Positions 1 through 12,657 of a stretch of 64,000 bases of DNA are shown piece after piece (position 1 is the first letter of the stretch; the number at the start of each line of letters is the position of its first letter). The position numbers and the translations under genes are program-made. A model generated the notes under the pieces. It ran no database searches. It saw only the letters and a program-made list of their open reading frames with translations, and was not told the origin of the DNA. Origin of the DNA: Agrocybe praecox (taxonomy: Eukaryota; Basidiomycota; Agaricomycetes; Agaricales; Agrocybaceae); the NCBI GenBank assembly GCA_964017145.1, contig OZ024852.1, forward strand, positions 2,853,945 through 2,917,944. Direction: 5' to 3'.

Positions 1-644
1 AGCATGGGTCTAAGATAAAATGGCGGTTAAGATAGATTGACAACAGAAACTAAACCATCCATACGTAATTGCCGCGAACATAAGTTGGTATACGCAGTAA
101 ACGATTGAAGGAATGCGGGCACTTCCAATGGAGGGTTGTTCAAGAACGCCTCTAAGAGCAAAGTATTCTACCAAGAAAATACCTCGTAAGAACAAGCCTA
201 TATCATAACACGTCCAAGTGGGCTTACTCAAATTGCCAATGTACGGGCTCGCGGTTTCACTGAAAGCCAGAGAGAATCCCCAGAAGAACCACTGCGTGGT
301 ATCGCATATTTGTTATGATTTTCACATTGCCAAAGGAATGAAAGTAACGCACCTGGAAGGAAACTACCGCAAGAGTCATCATGCTCAAATAGATCATGGA
401 TAGTGCATTCTTGCGCCTCAACAGCCCAGAGTAGAAGAATCCTACACCAGGAATCATAATCCAAACGAGCGCAGTAGACGCCAAAACCCATGCGATATCA
501 CCAGGGTTATACACCCAGGTAGTGGCACTTGGGTCCACCCAGACGAGCGAACCAGCTGTTGTAAGTGAAGATATCAGAAACGGCGATAGATAACAAATCT
601 GCATATTCAAAGTACTCACAGGCGTCGTAGGTGACGTTGACCAT
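1..644 (-). CDS. Ammonium transporter (Mep/Amt family), 5' part, runs off the window start
   Basis: Integral plasma-membrane ammonium permease of the Mep/Amt/Rh family. I chose the ATG at 644-642 because it gives the short N-terminus MVNVTYDASGSLVWVDPSA. Exons are 644-620, 555-353, 291-228, 167-65 and from 9 onward; all introns are 54-63 bp with GT-AG borders. The spliced protein contains family hallmarks: the YNPGDIAWVLAST segment, GVGFFYSGLLRRKNALSM, the pore-region string QWFFWGFSLAFSE, and GSARIPSIVYCVYQLMFAAIT continuing into PML at the window edge. This is the first third or so of a protein usually near 480-520 residues; the rest lies upstream of base 1. Upstream (650-900) there are GATA-type sites fitting nitrogen regulation. 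Family assignment is very secure; the paralogue (Mep1/2/3 type) cannot be told. Confidence 0.95.
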
Positions 645-670
645 GGTTGCTGTGCTTGAAGGATTGGGGG

Positions 671-880
671 GAGATGATAATACTCAACAAGTGGCACTTA
701 GTTTACTTATATGTGTGCGGGAGCATATCACCTTAAGGTGTTGGCAGTGGGACCGTGTTAAAGTTTACGACTGATGGCCGGGATTAAAGGCACACTCAAG
801 GCACGCTCATCCTGGTCAGTGACGTTGAATGCCCGGAAAGTCTATATATACTAACCTATAGCTGGAAGATGATAAGAACT
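671..880 (-). promoter_or_regulatory. Ammonium transporter promoter with GATA-type sites and a TATA-like run
   Basis: GATAAT lies at 675-680 and GATAAG at 871-876, and there is a TATATATA run at 843-850. Fungal nitrogen-catabolite activators of the AreA/Nit2/Gln3 type bind GATA cores and typically control Mep transporters. The sites are seen; their function is inferred from the gene they precede. Confidence 0.35.
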
Positions 881-3450
881 GTCACCCATAAGTTGTGGAA
901 AGGACCCACGTATTTTTATATAGTCATTTTAGTATGGAGGTTGGCCATGCCACGCTTTCGTTGGCACGCTGTGAGAGCTGTGAGAAACTTGTACGTGACC
1001 GCATAAAATGCGAGGGTTAACCCGGTTTACCCCACTAGGCCATTTCTTGCAACACCAGACCAGTGCGCAGCCTGCTGTATTCAAGGAGAATGAATTCTTG
1101 GGAGAAACGACAACGTGTACTAGTGAGTAAAAACTTTACTTACAATCTGGACTCAATCGCAACAGAGTCTTGTGTCAATGTGCTAGCATTTTGAGGAAAT
1201 ACAATTGAATAGTACAGCTCAAATTTCCACTGCCAGAGGAACATGTTTTTGAGGAAGAATATTCGGGGAACGGCGACGGTAATTAACATCGGTGTTGTGA
1301 TTGTTTTGGAAAACATTGCAATTTACGGGCGTCTATGAGCTGCGGAGATCCTTTAGTTCAAACTCAGCTGGATCCCACCTCTTTGAAAGTGGAATTTAGT
1401 GCATCACTGAATTCGTGTACTGGGTACTATTTAGATACACTGGCAGGGTCTTGTATTCGTATTTACATACTCGGTCTCGACCATCACGAACCTGGATTGG
1501 TCGCTTCATTGGAGCAGTGCTTATTTGAACAAATTTGCGAAAGCGAAATTCATTGGGTTCAACTTAAGAATGAGGGCTTCAGTCTCGGCCTTCGTATTAT
1601 GTGACAAAAAAAATTCAGTGTGGAAGATATCATGGAGATTTTGTTCGCGTACTACTTTGTGGCAATGCTCATAAGATGAGACGTCCATTCTATGCAATTA
1701 TATGATGTGGGTTTAATCACGACAGAATGATCTATGATACTACCAAGTGTCGGGTCACTGCAATCCGCCGGTGCAGATTTACCTCACACGCTGTTTCATA
1801 GCAGAAAATTGCACGCTGTTTGATATGGTAAGAATAGTTCGGTCTGGAAATAAGTTGGAGCCTTCAAGTTCAAATTTCTAGTTGGGCGATCCATGATATT
1901 ATCAAGTGTAGAGAATGCACAAGATTCTGGTGCGATCCCACTTCACTAATCACCTCCGAAGCCCGGTATTTGGCAAGGGGTCAGAGTCTGCTTTCGAGGA
2001 GCAAGTACAGTAATTGAGAAGAAAGGTTACACGGGCAAGGAGAGTATAACAACTGCGAACAATCTGGCCCGAAATTTGCCTAGGGCATGATGTGCGCATC
2101 TGGGAGCCTTCCTACGGAGCGGCTTAGAGGATGGGAGCATGCAATTACGCTATGTACTAGGCTCGAAGGCAGGGCTATCACCTGGAATTCTGATTTGGAG
2201 GCCCCAAAAGACTCCTGGACGGTGGACAGAAGATCAAAACATGATTTTGTGGGAAATTGTCTTTAAGCGCTGTCTAGACTACTGATATGCACATTCATTT
2301 TATGTATACTTCTTTCCACGAATGCTGTGTCTTTGTTTTTTTGAAGTATGCTCTGCGCATCGGAAACTTGGATTTGATCGGTCAAATGAGCGCTCGCCGC
2401 GGTGCCAGTTTCAATCATCAACTGTGCGATAGCAAAAAAAGATACTTACATAGACGCTTGACGTTTGAGGTTTATGGAGAGTCCAACATATATCACGCCG
2501 TTTGTATGATAGATGGCAGCACCGATCGCGAAAGTGCACGGCGTTCACCGAGGACGTAAACTTTAAACGATTTAAGCACTCAACAACATTTTATTAATGT
2601 ATTATTTAAGTTAATTTTAAGTGATTTTCAGTGTCAGACTGACAATGCCGGCACGGCATCACTTGCCACACGTGCGCGTGTTGATTGAACCTTGAAGTTG
2701 AATGGACAAGACCCTTCCACCAGGAACCAGTGGTGCAGAAAAACGAGCGGAAGTGGATGTTGTTATGAGAAAACTTGAGCTCTAGTAACGGTGAGAGCAT
2801 TTCTATTGGACATCTGTAGCCTGTCCTGAATTGACGAAAAATGATTGGCAGATAAACGGAGCAAGACACATGTGATAGCCACAATTTGATCTTTAGTCAT
2901 TTCTGTGGAGGAGCTTGGGCAATTTAGGGCCAACAAATTCCTTACAATCACTTATGGCACTGTTATCTCTGGCTTGGCTTTGTTTTGCACTCAAATAACC
3001 GGGTATGCTAACTATTCTCAAGATGGACCGGCCTAACCTCTGTACAATTCGCGGTGTACACGGGCTTTCAACGAACCATTATATGAGATTCCGAAGTCGA
3101 AGTCTATGAAGTTAATGATATCCTCGATGTATCAGACCTAGGATTGATGCTTGGTTTCCGGGGATCTTATAATCGCAGAATATTTCCCGTGAGCCATGTT
3201 TTGACAAGTTATGACCATATGGAATTGCTCTAATCTATTTGTGGTGCGCTTTTTAAGTTCGTGGAAGTGGAACAAGGGCATCTGGATCTACGATTCTTGT
3301 AGACGACTACATATGCATTATCGGGGACAACTTAAGACTGGCGATAAGTCCTCTCGTCCCCAATCCTTTCCGCCACCCACCTCATCATAACGGCATACAT
3401 ACTCGGATAGGGCGATCACAATCTCGCGTTACATGACGCGCAGTCCTTCC
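700..3450. other. Intergenic stretch without a supportable gene
   Basis: About 2.7 kb between the ammonium transporter and the methyltransferase gene. Open frames here are short (up to about 90 codons at 1335-1604 and 2287-2559) and match nothing I recognise. Apart from the doubtful zinc-cluster relic near 1 kb, I see only possible decayed coding sequence on the minus strand near 3060-3130 (phrase NFIDFDFGISYNGS, faintly kinase-like). It reads as degenerate DNA plus the promoters of the flanking genes. Confidence 0.4.
960..1140 (+). pseudogene. Possible relic of a Zn2Cys6 transcription-factor DNA-binding domain
   Basis: Reading from about 980, the phrase ARCESCEKLVRDRIKCEG ends in a stop and is followed about 60 bp later by QCAACCIQGE and another stop. 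The CxxC...KCEG...CxxC order resembles a fungal binuclear zinc cluster, but the spacing between the second and third cysteines is longer than the usual six residues and stops interrupt the frame. No intact protein can be built. A decayed zinc-cluster gene is the best guess; chance resemblance is possible. Confidence 0.2.
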
Positions 3451-3457
3451 CTCCGAT

Positions 3458-6400
3458 ATGTCCTCACGAGCAGCCTCTTCCAGGAAGCGCATTAACAAGG
3501 GTGAGGAGGCGAAGGAAAAAAAGCCGACTTCCAAAGGTTTCTTTTCGCGTTCCAAAAATTCTTCTAAGGACAAGCCCGTTATCGATCCCTCACCTCTTAG
3601 TTTTCACGTACCGAAAGTAGATGAACAACCCGTTATCGGTAGTGTTACGAACACTAACCCTCCACCGAATTCTAAAGAAATTTCTCAACACAGATCGCCT
3701 TCTCCCAGTCATGGAGTATCTAGTGAAGGCTCGTATACTGCTTGGCGTACACCAGTGTCAAAATCAACGGCGCCAATTCAATCATCGGGAAACAGGATGG
3801 GTGGGATGGACTCAGGATACCCTTCTCCTCCTCATGAAGACCAGTATCAATCACATATAATACGCTTGAGCGCTAACGGGCGTGGTCATCAAACACCTGA
3901 TTATCAAGGAGGAACATCCTATATCGAAGCCTCTTATCAACCCCCGCCTCCTGTCATTGCGACTTATCAACCTCAACCCCCTTCTTCAGGACCCTCGCGA
4001 CTGACAGGCAGACCATTGCCAATAGTGCCTGGAGAAGGCACCCATCCGCTTCCATCAAAACATGATGCGCTTGCATACTCCATGCCACCGATATTTCCAC
4101 CACTTGCATCCCCAGTCCCGTCGCCACACCGAGCGTCTCTGCGCCAATCATCTATAGCAGCCAGTTCCTCTAGGTCTCAATCACCTACACCTTCATATCA
4201 CTCGACATTATTGGTACCAGCAGCGAAGCCACCTTTACAGGTCTCGATAGATAATTCACATCTATTATCCCATAGCAGCGTAGAAATCAGCGGGATTTCT
4301 GCTTATCCATCTCCTCCCTCACCAAATCCTCTTAGGAACACCCCTCCGCTGCGAATCTTTCGACAGAACCCGGACGATTTCCCGTCGCTGCCTGCTGAGA
4401 TGGAGAAGAGACAGTGGTATGGAGGTGGACCCGGAAGCAATCGGTCTATATCATCATCGCCCGTTATGTTGGCGGTGAGGTCGTCTCCCATCCCTACTGG
4501 ATCACTATCTCCCCGTCTGCCTCCCCCTCCTTTGTCTGAGTCTTCGGACTCTGGCAAGTCTCTTGAGTCGAGTGAAGCAAAACCTGTATTTATCTATCCT
4601 GGTTCGCGATCTGTAGCAAAACCCAAAGTGTCTAAGAAAAAGAGCAACACGGTCGTAGCAATCAATGCAAAGCCAGGAGCGAGGACGGCGAACGACGCAG
4701 CTAGATCGTCAAACCCTGGGGCTCAAATCTCTCCCCCAATATCGCCAGACCGTGGATTGCATACACCCATTTCCCCGCCAACCAGTGGTTCCTTGCTGCC
4801 CATCGTCTCCACGCCCACCAAGCGAACTTCGGGATCTTCTTCGACATTTAGCAATGATTCGGAAGATGAATCTCATGGCCATCGAAAACCAGCCTCTGCA
4901 TCTGGTAAACCGACCCAGAGTACGGACAGGTCGGAAACACCCACAACTTACGTCTTCCCGACTTCTCGATCTTGCGCACGACCTTCAGGGAAATCTCCGT
5001 TCCTCAACAGAAAAGGACGGTCCGATGGAAAGGGTGTAAACAATGGAGAGCGTAAGAGGTTTATGAAAATCTTACTCAGTAAGAAGAAATCGAGTGAACC
5101 AACCGCTTATTCATCTGGCGAGTCGAATCCAAGGTCTTCTGCTTCCGACCCAAATGCCAGAGAAACAAACTATCCGAACAGTCATTTGCCGAACACTGGC
5201 ACTAATTTGTCTGATGCAACGTTGGCATACGAGGAAAGCCAGGGTCCTATCCAACAGGATAGTAGAGAAAGAGCGATGAAGATCAAGTCTCGAATAGGAA
5301 GCTATCCGCTTGACCCTTATGATTCAGTTCTGCTCGATAAGTGAGATATATCATTTTTTCGCCTTCTGCTTAAACTTAACGCGTTTCTAGCGATCGACAT
5401 ACGGGAGAACTTCTCTCAAGGCTCAATTCAACAGGTTCTCCCACCTTTCATAATTACGGCAATTCTCCTCCGGTGTCTGTATTGGATCTAGGTTGCGGTC
5501 AAGGGTGAGCATTTCGATACGGCGCACATTATTCATCTAAGTCTTTCACTTTTAGGCATTGGGTCATCGATGCTGCAATTGCCTGGAAAGGCTACGGCAC
5601 AAAAGTGACCGGCTATGATATGGTGGATATTTCGAGAGGCCTATTTCCGTGGGCTGCCCAACAAGGAGTGGTCAACAATATACGTTTTGTTCGAGGCAAT
5701 TTGTACGCGTAATTTTTACTCTTTTCTACACAGTAATTGATTCTTAATATCTAGCGTTAAGCAACGACTCCCATTCAACGACGAATCATTTGACCTTGTT
5801 AGGATGTCCGGTCTTGGGCTGTGTGTCACCACGGATTCATGGGTGTTTGTCTTACAAGAAATCAACCGTGTCCTCATGCCCGGCGGGCGGTTAGAAATCA
5901 TCGACGATGAAATATTTTTCCCTTACGGTAGAAACTCCACACTACCTAGGTTTAATCAGAGATATTCGATCGCTCCCCAGCTGGACATTGCAATACCTTC
6001 GTCGTCGTTCACCACTTATAGCATTTATGATGGAGAAACCACGAATCCGGGTTTAGGCGTGTCCTTCGAAGAAGCCGAGGCAACAGAATTCTACGAACTC
6101 TATGGCGTGGACGAGGAAGCTGAAACGGAGGTAGATGACGATACTGCGACGGTTCATGGGTTTAACATGGGTTCCTCTGATGTTTCTGTTTCTTCTAATC
6201 CAAGAAACATTGCTGGGAACCATGCTGCCCTAGGATATCATGGCATCAGTTCTCGGTCCTGGATGCGCGCATACGACACATCCAAAGATATAGAGGCTTT
6301 GTTCGACCACATGTTGGTTCATAAATTTGGCATCAGCACGCGTCCAAATGAATTCATCCTCGATGTACTGCAAGAGGTTTTCGGCCATGCTCGCGAAGTC

Positions 6401-7299
6401 AGTACCATGCACATCACGTTGGCTCCTACAGATCGTGTGCTAGAGGACGACAGACGGGGTCGCCAGCCGGGTAGTAGTTCAGCCGAGAGAATGGGGCATA
6501 GCGTCTACAACCAGCAAAATAGGTCCCGATCTTCGTCTCGGCGGTACCCCATTGGCCTTTCGCAATCGTCTGGCCTCATACTGTGGCCATCTACATTCAT
6601 TCCCATGTCTCAACCTGAAATCGAAATCCATGCTTCGAAGCACTTACGGATGTTGCTATCTTGCAAGAATTATCTGATAGAACATGCCATCGAAGCAACA
6701 GACGACGAAGATATTGACGAAGAGTCCGTTTTAGAGGCGTTGTGGGAGTACGAAGGGTGGGTTATTGTTTAGAATATTGTCGGATTGGCCCTTACTAAAA
6801 TATTTTTCCTCTCAGATTCCTGCGGCATAGGTTCAATTCGCCTCCACCGGCGAGCGCTTCAACGAGTGAATATAGTCATCATAGAAACGATTCGCTGAGC
6901 GACAGCATCTCTATTGCAGAATCAGTCACTACGGATAGTATAGAGGCCATGTTGGAGATCCAATCGTAAGTTTTCTGGACCTTTAATGACCCCCTGGTTC
7001 CTGCTCAGAACTAATTGGTGGTCTACAGGGAATTTCGCCAACACTTCGGATGGCAAAGATCTCCGTCTCGGGACCCACCTGATAGTCCAGGAACTGTCCA
7101 GTCCCAGGACGACGTTGTTCTCGATCCAGATCTTCAATCCCGTGTCACATCATCACTCAACGCTCCTTCTCAGTCCCCCTTATCTACACGCGATGTCCTC
7201 AACAATCTATCCAGCGATGATCTTACTCATGTTCGAACATTCCGCATCTATGAAGCTATCAAAGTGGATGAAGGCTTGTTTAGTAGTGCGGCTTTCTGA
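3458..7299 (+). CDS. SAM-dependent methyltransferase with a very long Ser/Pro-rich N-terminal region
   Basis: Six exons (3458-5340, 5391-5504, 5556-5708, 5755-6756, 6816-6965, 7029-7299) join in frame to 1190 codons. Residues 1 to about 625 are low-complexity, rich in Ser, Pro, Thr and basic residues, with no recognised fold. A class I Rossmann methyltransferase follows: motif I VLDLGCGQG at 658-666, the acidic residue of motif II in GYDMVD near 687, then NDESFDLVRMSGLG, and LMPGGRLEIIDDE as the post-motif strand. The C-terminus is again polar and acidic. Such domains transfer a methyl group from S-adenosylmethionine; the substrate cannot be read from the sequence. The start is the first ATG of the long frame and is followed by a basic, Ser-rich stretch. 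Family confidence is high, function open. Confidence 0.85.
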
Positions 7300-7810
7300 G
7301 CTTGTGATATATCATGCTTTCGTTTTTTCTCGTTCTTTTTTTGCTATCGTTCCTTACCGATTAAATTATCATCTTTATGGGACTTTTTCGCTAACACTCA
7401 TTACTGTCGCTTTTTCACTTCGTCTATCTTTATGCACCTCTTTCTGTACAACTATAGGAATAACAAATAGACATCTATTATCTCATCGAATTTCAATCAC
7501 GCTGTCGGTTGTATCTCTAATTCCCGTATTTATTGGCTCGATTATAGACCTAAACAAATGTTTTCGCCAGTTTCTAACCTCTGGACGTAACCACAAATGC
7601 CATCAAGATGTACTCAATCGAGCTTAGCGCACTCACCTCCACTCACTACTGTTATCTATATATTCCAGAGTAAGAACCGATAGTACGTTTCATATAATAA
7701 GAAACTGACAGAAACTTTGATTAGACACCGAGATAATTATGATACATGATCATCCGTCCGACCCCGATGCCGTTCCTACAGGAAACTATTGAAAACCTCG
7801 CTCACTCGTA
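7300..7810 (+). other. Intergenic region between methyltransferase and hydrolase genes
   Basis: A T-rich 3' flank of the methyltransferase gene followed by the promoter of the hydrolase gene. An open frame continues through the 3' flank in another frame but looks like pyrimidine-rich non-coding DNA. No further feature seen. Confidence 0.4.
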
Positions 7811-9079
7811 ATGAATTCTACCATTTCCGACGTCGAAGACCGAACGTCGTCCCCCAACGTCAGTTCTTCGTGGTCGACGACAAGCGAAGTTTCAGAAAGG
7901 ATCCACTATGTTGGGAGAGAACCACGTCTATACCAGGTAGACTTGTCCTTACCTCCTGAACAGAGGTATACACAGATATGCATGGACTACAAGGAAGCGA
8001 TGACAGAGCTCGTCGACATATACGACGATGTATTGGCACAGTGTACCTTTTTTCCACGCCTTTTCAAATTTCTCGGAAAGCGCTTGTTGCGGAAGGTGCA
8101 TTCCAACGAAGAAACTAGGGAACTGAAAGGAATATCACAGGCGGCATGCAACCCTTTTCATCTCGTGGTTGCATACAATACGTTTCTGGACCTGTTCTCC
8201 GGATGCATGAGCGGAGGAGCTCGAACCCGGGAGAATATTGTGCACTTTCGAAATTTGGACTGGGAGATGGAAGCTCTTAGAGACATGATCATTCGTATTG
8301 AGTACGTGTTAGGAGGACAGACCATTGCTCGGTACGTCCTTGCTACCCAAGCAATAACTTTCAAAAAACACCAACCACATGCACAGGGCTGTTACATACG
8401 CAGGTTATATCGGGGTCCTGACTGGTGTGAGGTGCGCTGTTCAGCTTCGTGTACTGATAACTCAAAACTTAATAACTCTTCCAGAGAAGGCCTTTCGATT
8501 TCCATGAATTACCGTTCCTCGATACAATCCAAAACGTCGGCTTTAACAAACCAATTACACTACCTTGGCATTCTCCTCGGGCGGCGACCTTCGATCTCAA
8601 GCCAACTACGATCCATTCTCCTCTCTCCAGGGGAGCCTCCCACGCTTGATGAGCTTGCGGCCAGATTTAAAAACACCAAATGCTCGTCCAGCTATCTGAC
8701 ATTCTGCACGCCCACGTCTGTCATGATCATAGAGAAGAGCTTACACTCCGCCATAATACAGGTTTCAGACACATTTCTTGTCGTAACAAACCACGATGAA
8801 TCCCTTGCGATGGGAAGGAAACATCCGGAAATTCTCATGTGGAGACAGCGTTCTGTACAAAAGCATGAAGCAACGGAGATCATAAAGGATAGCATAGACC
8901 GTAAAGAATGCATGTACAATCTATGGCGGACCAACGGCGGAGAGCAAGCTTCTATCGAGGACCTCAAGTCATGGCTTAGGACGAATCCCATAAAGAACCC
9001 GGATACACATTTCTCGTGCATCATGGACCCGTCTGTGCAAGGCGGAGGCCTTATCTGGGTAGAAATGTACTCAGACTGA
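7811..9079 (+). CDS. Acid ceramidase / N-acylethanolamine hydrolase (NAAA)-like amidase
   Basis: Three exons, 7811-8331, 8387-8431 and 8485-9079 (introns 55 and 53 bp), give 386 residues. The Ntn-hydrolase region shows the probable nucleophile cysteine in SGCMSGGA, then IVHFRNLDWEM, which matches the NAAA/acid-ceramidase pattern of a catalytic Cys followed by (G/F)RNLDW. Splicing creates RAVTYAGYIGVLTGVREGLS, the next conserved strand of this fold, which supports the chosen borders. FLVVTNHDE matches the later conserved N-x-D region. These enzymes hydrolyse amide bonds of N-acyl lipids. Unlike the lysosomal animal enzymes, no signal peptide is visible, so a cytosolic location is inferred. Family assignment is good; substrate unknown. 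Confidence 0.8.
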   Translation: MNSTISDVEDRTSSPNVSSSWSTTSEVSERIHYVGREPRLYQVDLSLPPEQRYTQICMDYKEAMTELVDIYDDVLAQCTFFPRLFKFLGKRLLRKVHSNEETRELKGISQAACNPFHLVVAYNTFLDLFSGCMSGGARTRENIVHFRNLDWEMEALRDMIIRIEYVLGGQTIARYVLATQAITFKKHQPHAQGCYIRRLYRGPDWCEVRCSASCTDNSKLNNSSREGLSISMNYRSSIQSKTSALTNQLHYLGILLGRRPSISSQLRSILLSPGEPPTLDELAARFKNTKCSSSYLTFCTPTSVMIIEKSLHSAIIQVSDTFLVVTNHDESLAMGRKHPEILMWRQRSVQKHEATEIIKDSIDRKECMYNLWRTNGGEQASIEDLKSWLRTNPIKNPDTHFSCIMDPSVQGGGLIWVEMYSD

Positions 9080-9983
9080 TGATCATCTTCGCAGTGGATC
9101 ACCTTGCTGGGCAATAATACTGGGGGTCCATAATCGAGCCCCTCAGTACATGACTGTAAACAAGTGCCTTTTCGGTGAAACGGGGTTCATCTATAATGCG
9201 ACTTTCATGTTTTATTTTAATTTTAAAAAACCAATGCCCTATGCCTCTGGTTAGGCTGCGTGGACGAGCTGTGTCTACACCAAGAAGTTACTGGAACTAA
9301 CGATACATTGCAGTGTCCGCCGTCGGGCCCTCGGGTCTTGCCAGACACAGCCACGCCTCGTACATACTTTCTTTAATTAATTATCGCTCAATCTATGGAA
9401 CTTCAAGCTTTCAAGCTTCAAAGTATCGTCTTTTGTTTTATATGTTGGGTCGGTTTTTAAAAGATTAGGTGTGATATGAAATTATTGCTTGTTCGTTCAA
9501 GTATACGTATTCTTTTGACAATGACACTATGACAGGTTACAGCTGGTCAGTATTTCTCATGCCGTCGTAGCGAAGCTCGGAGATTCCGACCTTCATAAGC
9601 TCTTAATAATATAGTGGTATCCTCGTGCAAAGCGCTGAAAACAAATCACTACCTGCATAATGCCTGGGGCTGGTGCCAGCTTACGAAAACGGAGCGCTGA
9701 GCTTTCGGCTTCCACGGACACAGCAATGTCAAGAATTTCCACGACATTACCTCAGTGCGACATGAAATGCATTAAATAAACGGCATAATAGGATTAGAAG
9801 GCTCAAGGTCTCCAATTCATTCCACTGCACTGGGGCTGTGGCTGTTTCCTTTCTTTTCGCGGAGCCGAACTGTATAAGAGCTGTATCATGGAGAAGCTTC
9901 AAGATCAACGAAAGCGCATCAGGAAGAAGATACCTTAGGTTGGAGAGCAGAGCAGCCTCTTTTCGAAGGAAAATCAAGTACCA
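9080..9983. other. Intergenic region
   Basis: AT-rich 3' flank of the hydrolase gene and 5' flank of the first membrane-protein paralogue. No open frame with recognisable coding content, RNA gene or repeat was identified. Confidence 0.4.
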
Positions 9984-12657
9984 ATGTCGGGCTACGGTTC
10001 AGCATCAGCAGCAGGTTTCGGTACTCAAGTACCTCACTCGAGGCCTCCTTACACGCACGAAGGATACTATAGAGGGCCATTGACGCCTTTCACAGCTCCA
10101 TTACAAACTCTCGAGCAGAACACTAGATTGAACCAATCTCCACAAAATTTCCCGACGACTCATCGTAACTTTAACGTACGGATGAAAGCTGATGCTTTCG
10201 TGGCGAACGACCCATGGCGCCCGCAAATCCGCACTAAACGTCAAAAGGACACACAGACTTTCGATGACATACCCTTGCCATCTAAAGATTTTCATTCTCA
10301 ACCTGTTCAGCCCACTCGATATGTGTACGGAAATGCAGTGATCCCTCCAATAAATCCTGAGGATTACCCACCAATCCACATTCAACATTCCCCTGCTATA
10401 CCTAATGTGCCGGAGTGCTTATTTGTTCCTCCGCCTATGAGTCACGTGTCGTATTCCAATATGCATGGAATGACCGCGGACCTCGCTGATTCGAGCCAGT
10501 TGCCCGACGCATCATGCCCAATATCGCCAATTGGGAGTCCTATTTCATCTGCGTCAACAGGCAGTCCGCGAACTTGTGTCCTGCCCATTTACAACCGACC
10601 TCAAGCCTCAATTTCTGAACCTTCTCTTGTGTCATCAGTTGGATCCCTTGTTCGTCCACCACATTCTTCGGTTCAGAAGTGGAAATCGATCATCGAATTT
10701 TTGAGAAAGAAACCCTCGCAGAGTAAAGAGCATATCTTTGCTGGCAAAAAGCCTGGTTATGCAGATTCCTATGCAAGCTCGCTTTCTGACAGCTCATATC
10801 ACCTACCTATGTATAGCACTCCAAACCAACCCTTTCCGCATCCTCCGATATATTCGTCCCATCAACCATATCCGTACCTTCGACCTCATCTGCATCATCA
10901 GCCATGTTCATACACACAACCTCCGCAGTTTGAGATTCCGTCCCAAACCTCAAGCCAGACATTAGTCGAGGCGGCATTTCAATTCATTTTGGTGACTTTG
11001 CCTGGCCAAGTATACTTGAATCTGCTCCTCAGACTTCCTTCTTTATATTTCTCCAGGGTCTCTCGTATATTCGAGGAGGCGGACCTCACTTTGCCTGAGC
11101 TAAAGAAAATGGCTTTGGAGACTGCTTCGCATGCCAAGGGCTTTGTTGACATGCATACATTCGAGTCGAACAACGTCCCTCATTATGACCGATTAAAGTC
11201 AACATGGGAGTCCTTCATAGACTCTATCATGCGCGAATGGAAAACTTTTAATGTAATTTCCGTTTTACTACTATCGTGAGTTTTAAATTCCGTCTCTCGA
11301 TTCGATATAGTGTATTGACCATTTGCTCGGCAGTGCTATCCTCACCATCCTCCAGATTGAGAGTGCCGCCGGTGACCCGATTACAAGATATTCTGCTTTA
11401 TTCTCTATGATATGCGCCCTTGTTAGCTTGTTGTTCGGATGCATGTACATCATCCGGTTTGGAACTATGCGCAAGACCTACAAGGCTGCTGAATGGGCTT
11501 TGGTAAATATCGATACTTGAATCATGTTCTTGATAACTTGGATGACTGAAAACTGCTCTTCAAAGGAAGCCAAAAAGACTAAAGCAGGAATATGGTGGAA
11601 TGTATGGGTCATGCTGGCCATGCCAGCAATCTGGCTTACCTGGTAAATACTATTGCTTCATTAACCTGTTTAAAATCCTAACTCAAATCTTCCGCTTAGG
11701 TCGATCATTTTATACATCGTATCTATTATGTCGTTTATTTGGCTCACCCGTCCTCAGGATAGTTACCCTCCTATCGTTTTATCGCAAATCGCACTACTTG
11801 TTGTTCGCATCGCCATTTCCTCGATCCTAGGCTTAAGCTTAGTCTATGGCGTCTTGATTATGAGTACTTTTAGGCGCTATGGTGGCGTAATGGACAGGGC
11901 ATGGAAACGAAGAACAGATGGCTGGATTGAAGAGAAGTTTTGTGGAATTTACCCACCGATGTATCCAACCTTCTACCCAGATCCACCGTACGGCGTTCCT
12001 TCGTCACTACCGAGGTATCCCTCGTGCTATCCTTCGTATCCTCCTAACGATTACGCATACGACCCTCAGTATAATTATCAAGTGGACCAGCATACCTCGT
12101 ACCCTCCGAATGTCGTTGTTCACGATTATCCCAACCTCGAGCAGGGATACTACAGAATTCCTGTCGATGTTCGATGTCCCAGTCTTGCACCTCAAAGTCT
12201 GGATACAGAATTTGTACCTGGAACTCACAATAATGTAAGATCTCAGGATGCAGATCTAGTAGTGGGGAGACAAGAAGATGATGACCCGAGCTTGCAAGAA
12301 AACGTTACAGAACCGATGTCATCTGTCTTTGTCAGTAGACGGGCCAACCACAGCTGGCAATCAACGCCGAACACCCACCAGTACTTCTCTCGTCAGCAGC
12401 CATCACCTTCTTTCGAGCATTCTTCTAGAGGGCAGGGTACAAGAAGATTTCCACTCGCACGACCTCCTGCCCCACACCTTACAATTATACCAGGATCACC
12501 AAGGTCTGGATCCAGCAAGTCTCCCGGGAAAGACGACGAAGATAGAGGCCTGGATGGGTTGTCGGAAAACAATGTCCATTGCCTCTCGTCACCTACACCT
12601 TCGACGGAGACACTGTCCAGCTTAGGCTTGGATATACCTGCAGGCCCCTATTCCTGA
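9984..12657 (+). CDS. Membrane protein, tandem paralogue A (family with WNxWxML core)
   Basis: Exons 9984-11275, 11334-11502, 11566-11642 and 11700-12657 give 831 residues. The N-terminal half is Pro/Ser/Tyr-rich and disordered, with a conserved island AFVANDPWRP near residue 70. The middle carries an amphipathic segment (FILVTLPGQVYLNLLLRLPS), then about four hydrophobic helices: around NVISVLLLSAILTILQ, YSALFSMICALVSLLFGC, IWWNVWVMLAMPAIWLTW with the following stretch, and VVRIAISSILGLSLVYGVL. A Pro/Tyr-rich tail follows. Paralogue B lies 0.8 kb downstream with the same exon plan. I do not recognise a named family or function; it looks like a fungal multi-pass membrane protein with long cytosolic tails. 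Intron phases are 2/0/2. Confidence 0.85.

Noticed and set aside
3060..3130. Minus-strand kinase-like relic
   Set aside because: One DFG-like phrase without the rest of a kinase domain; too short to support.
7015..7627. Open frames after the methyltransferase core as separate genes
   Set aside because: They are explained by the last exon of the methyltransferase gene and its T-rich 3' flank.
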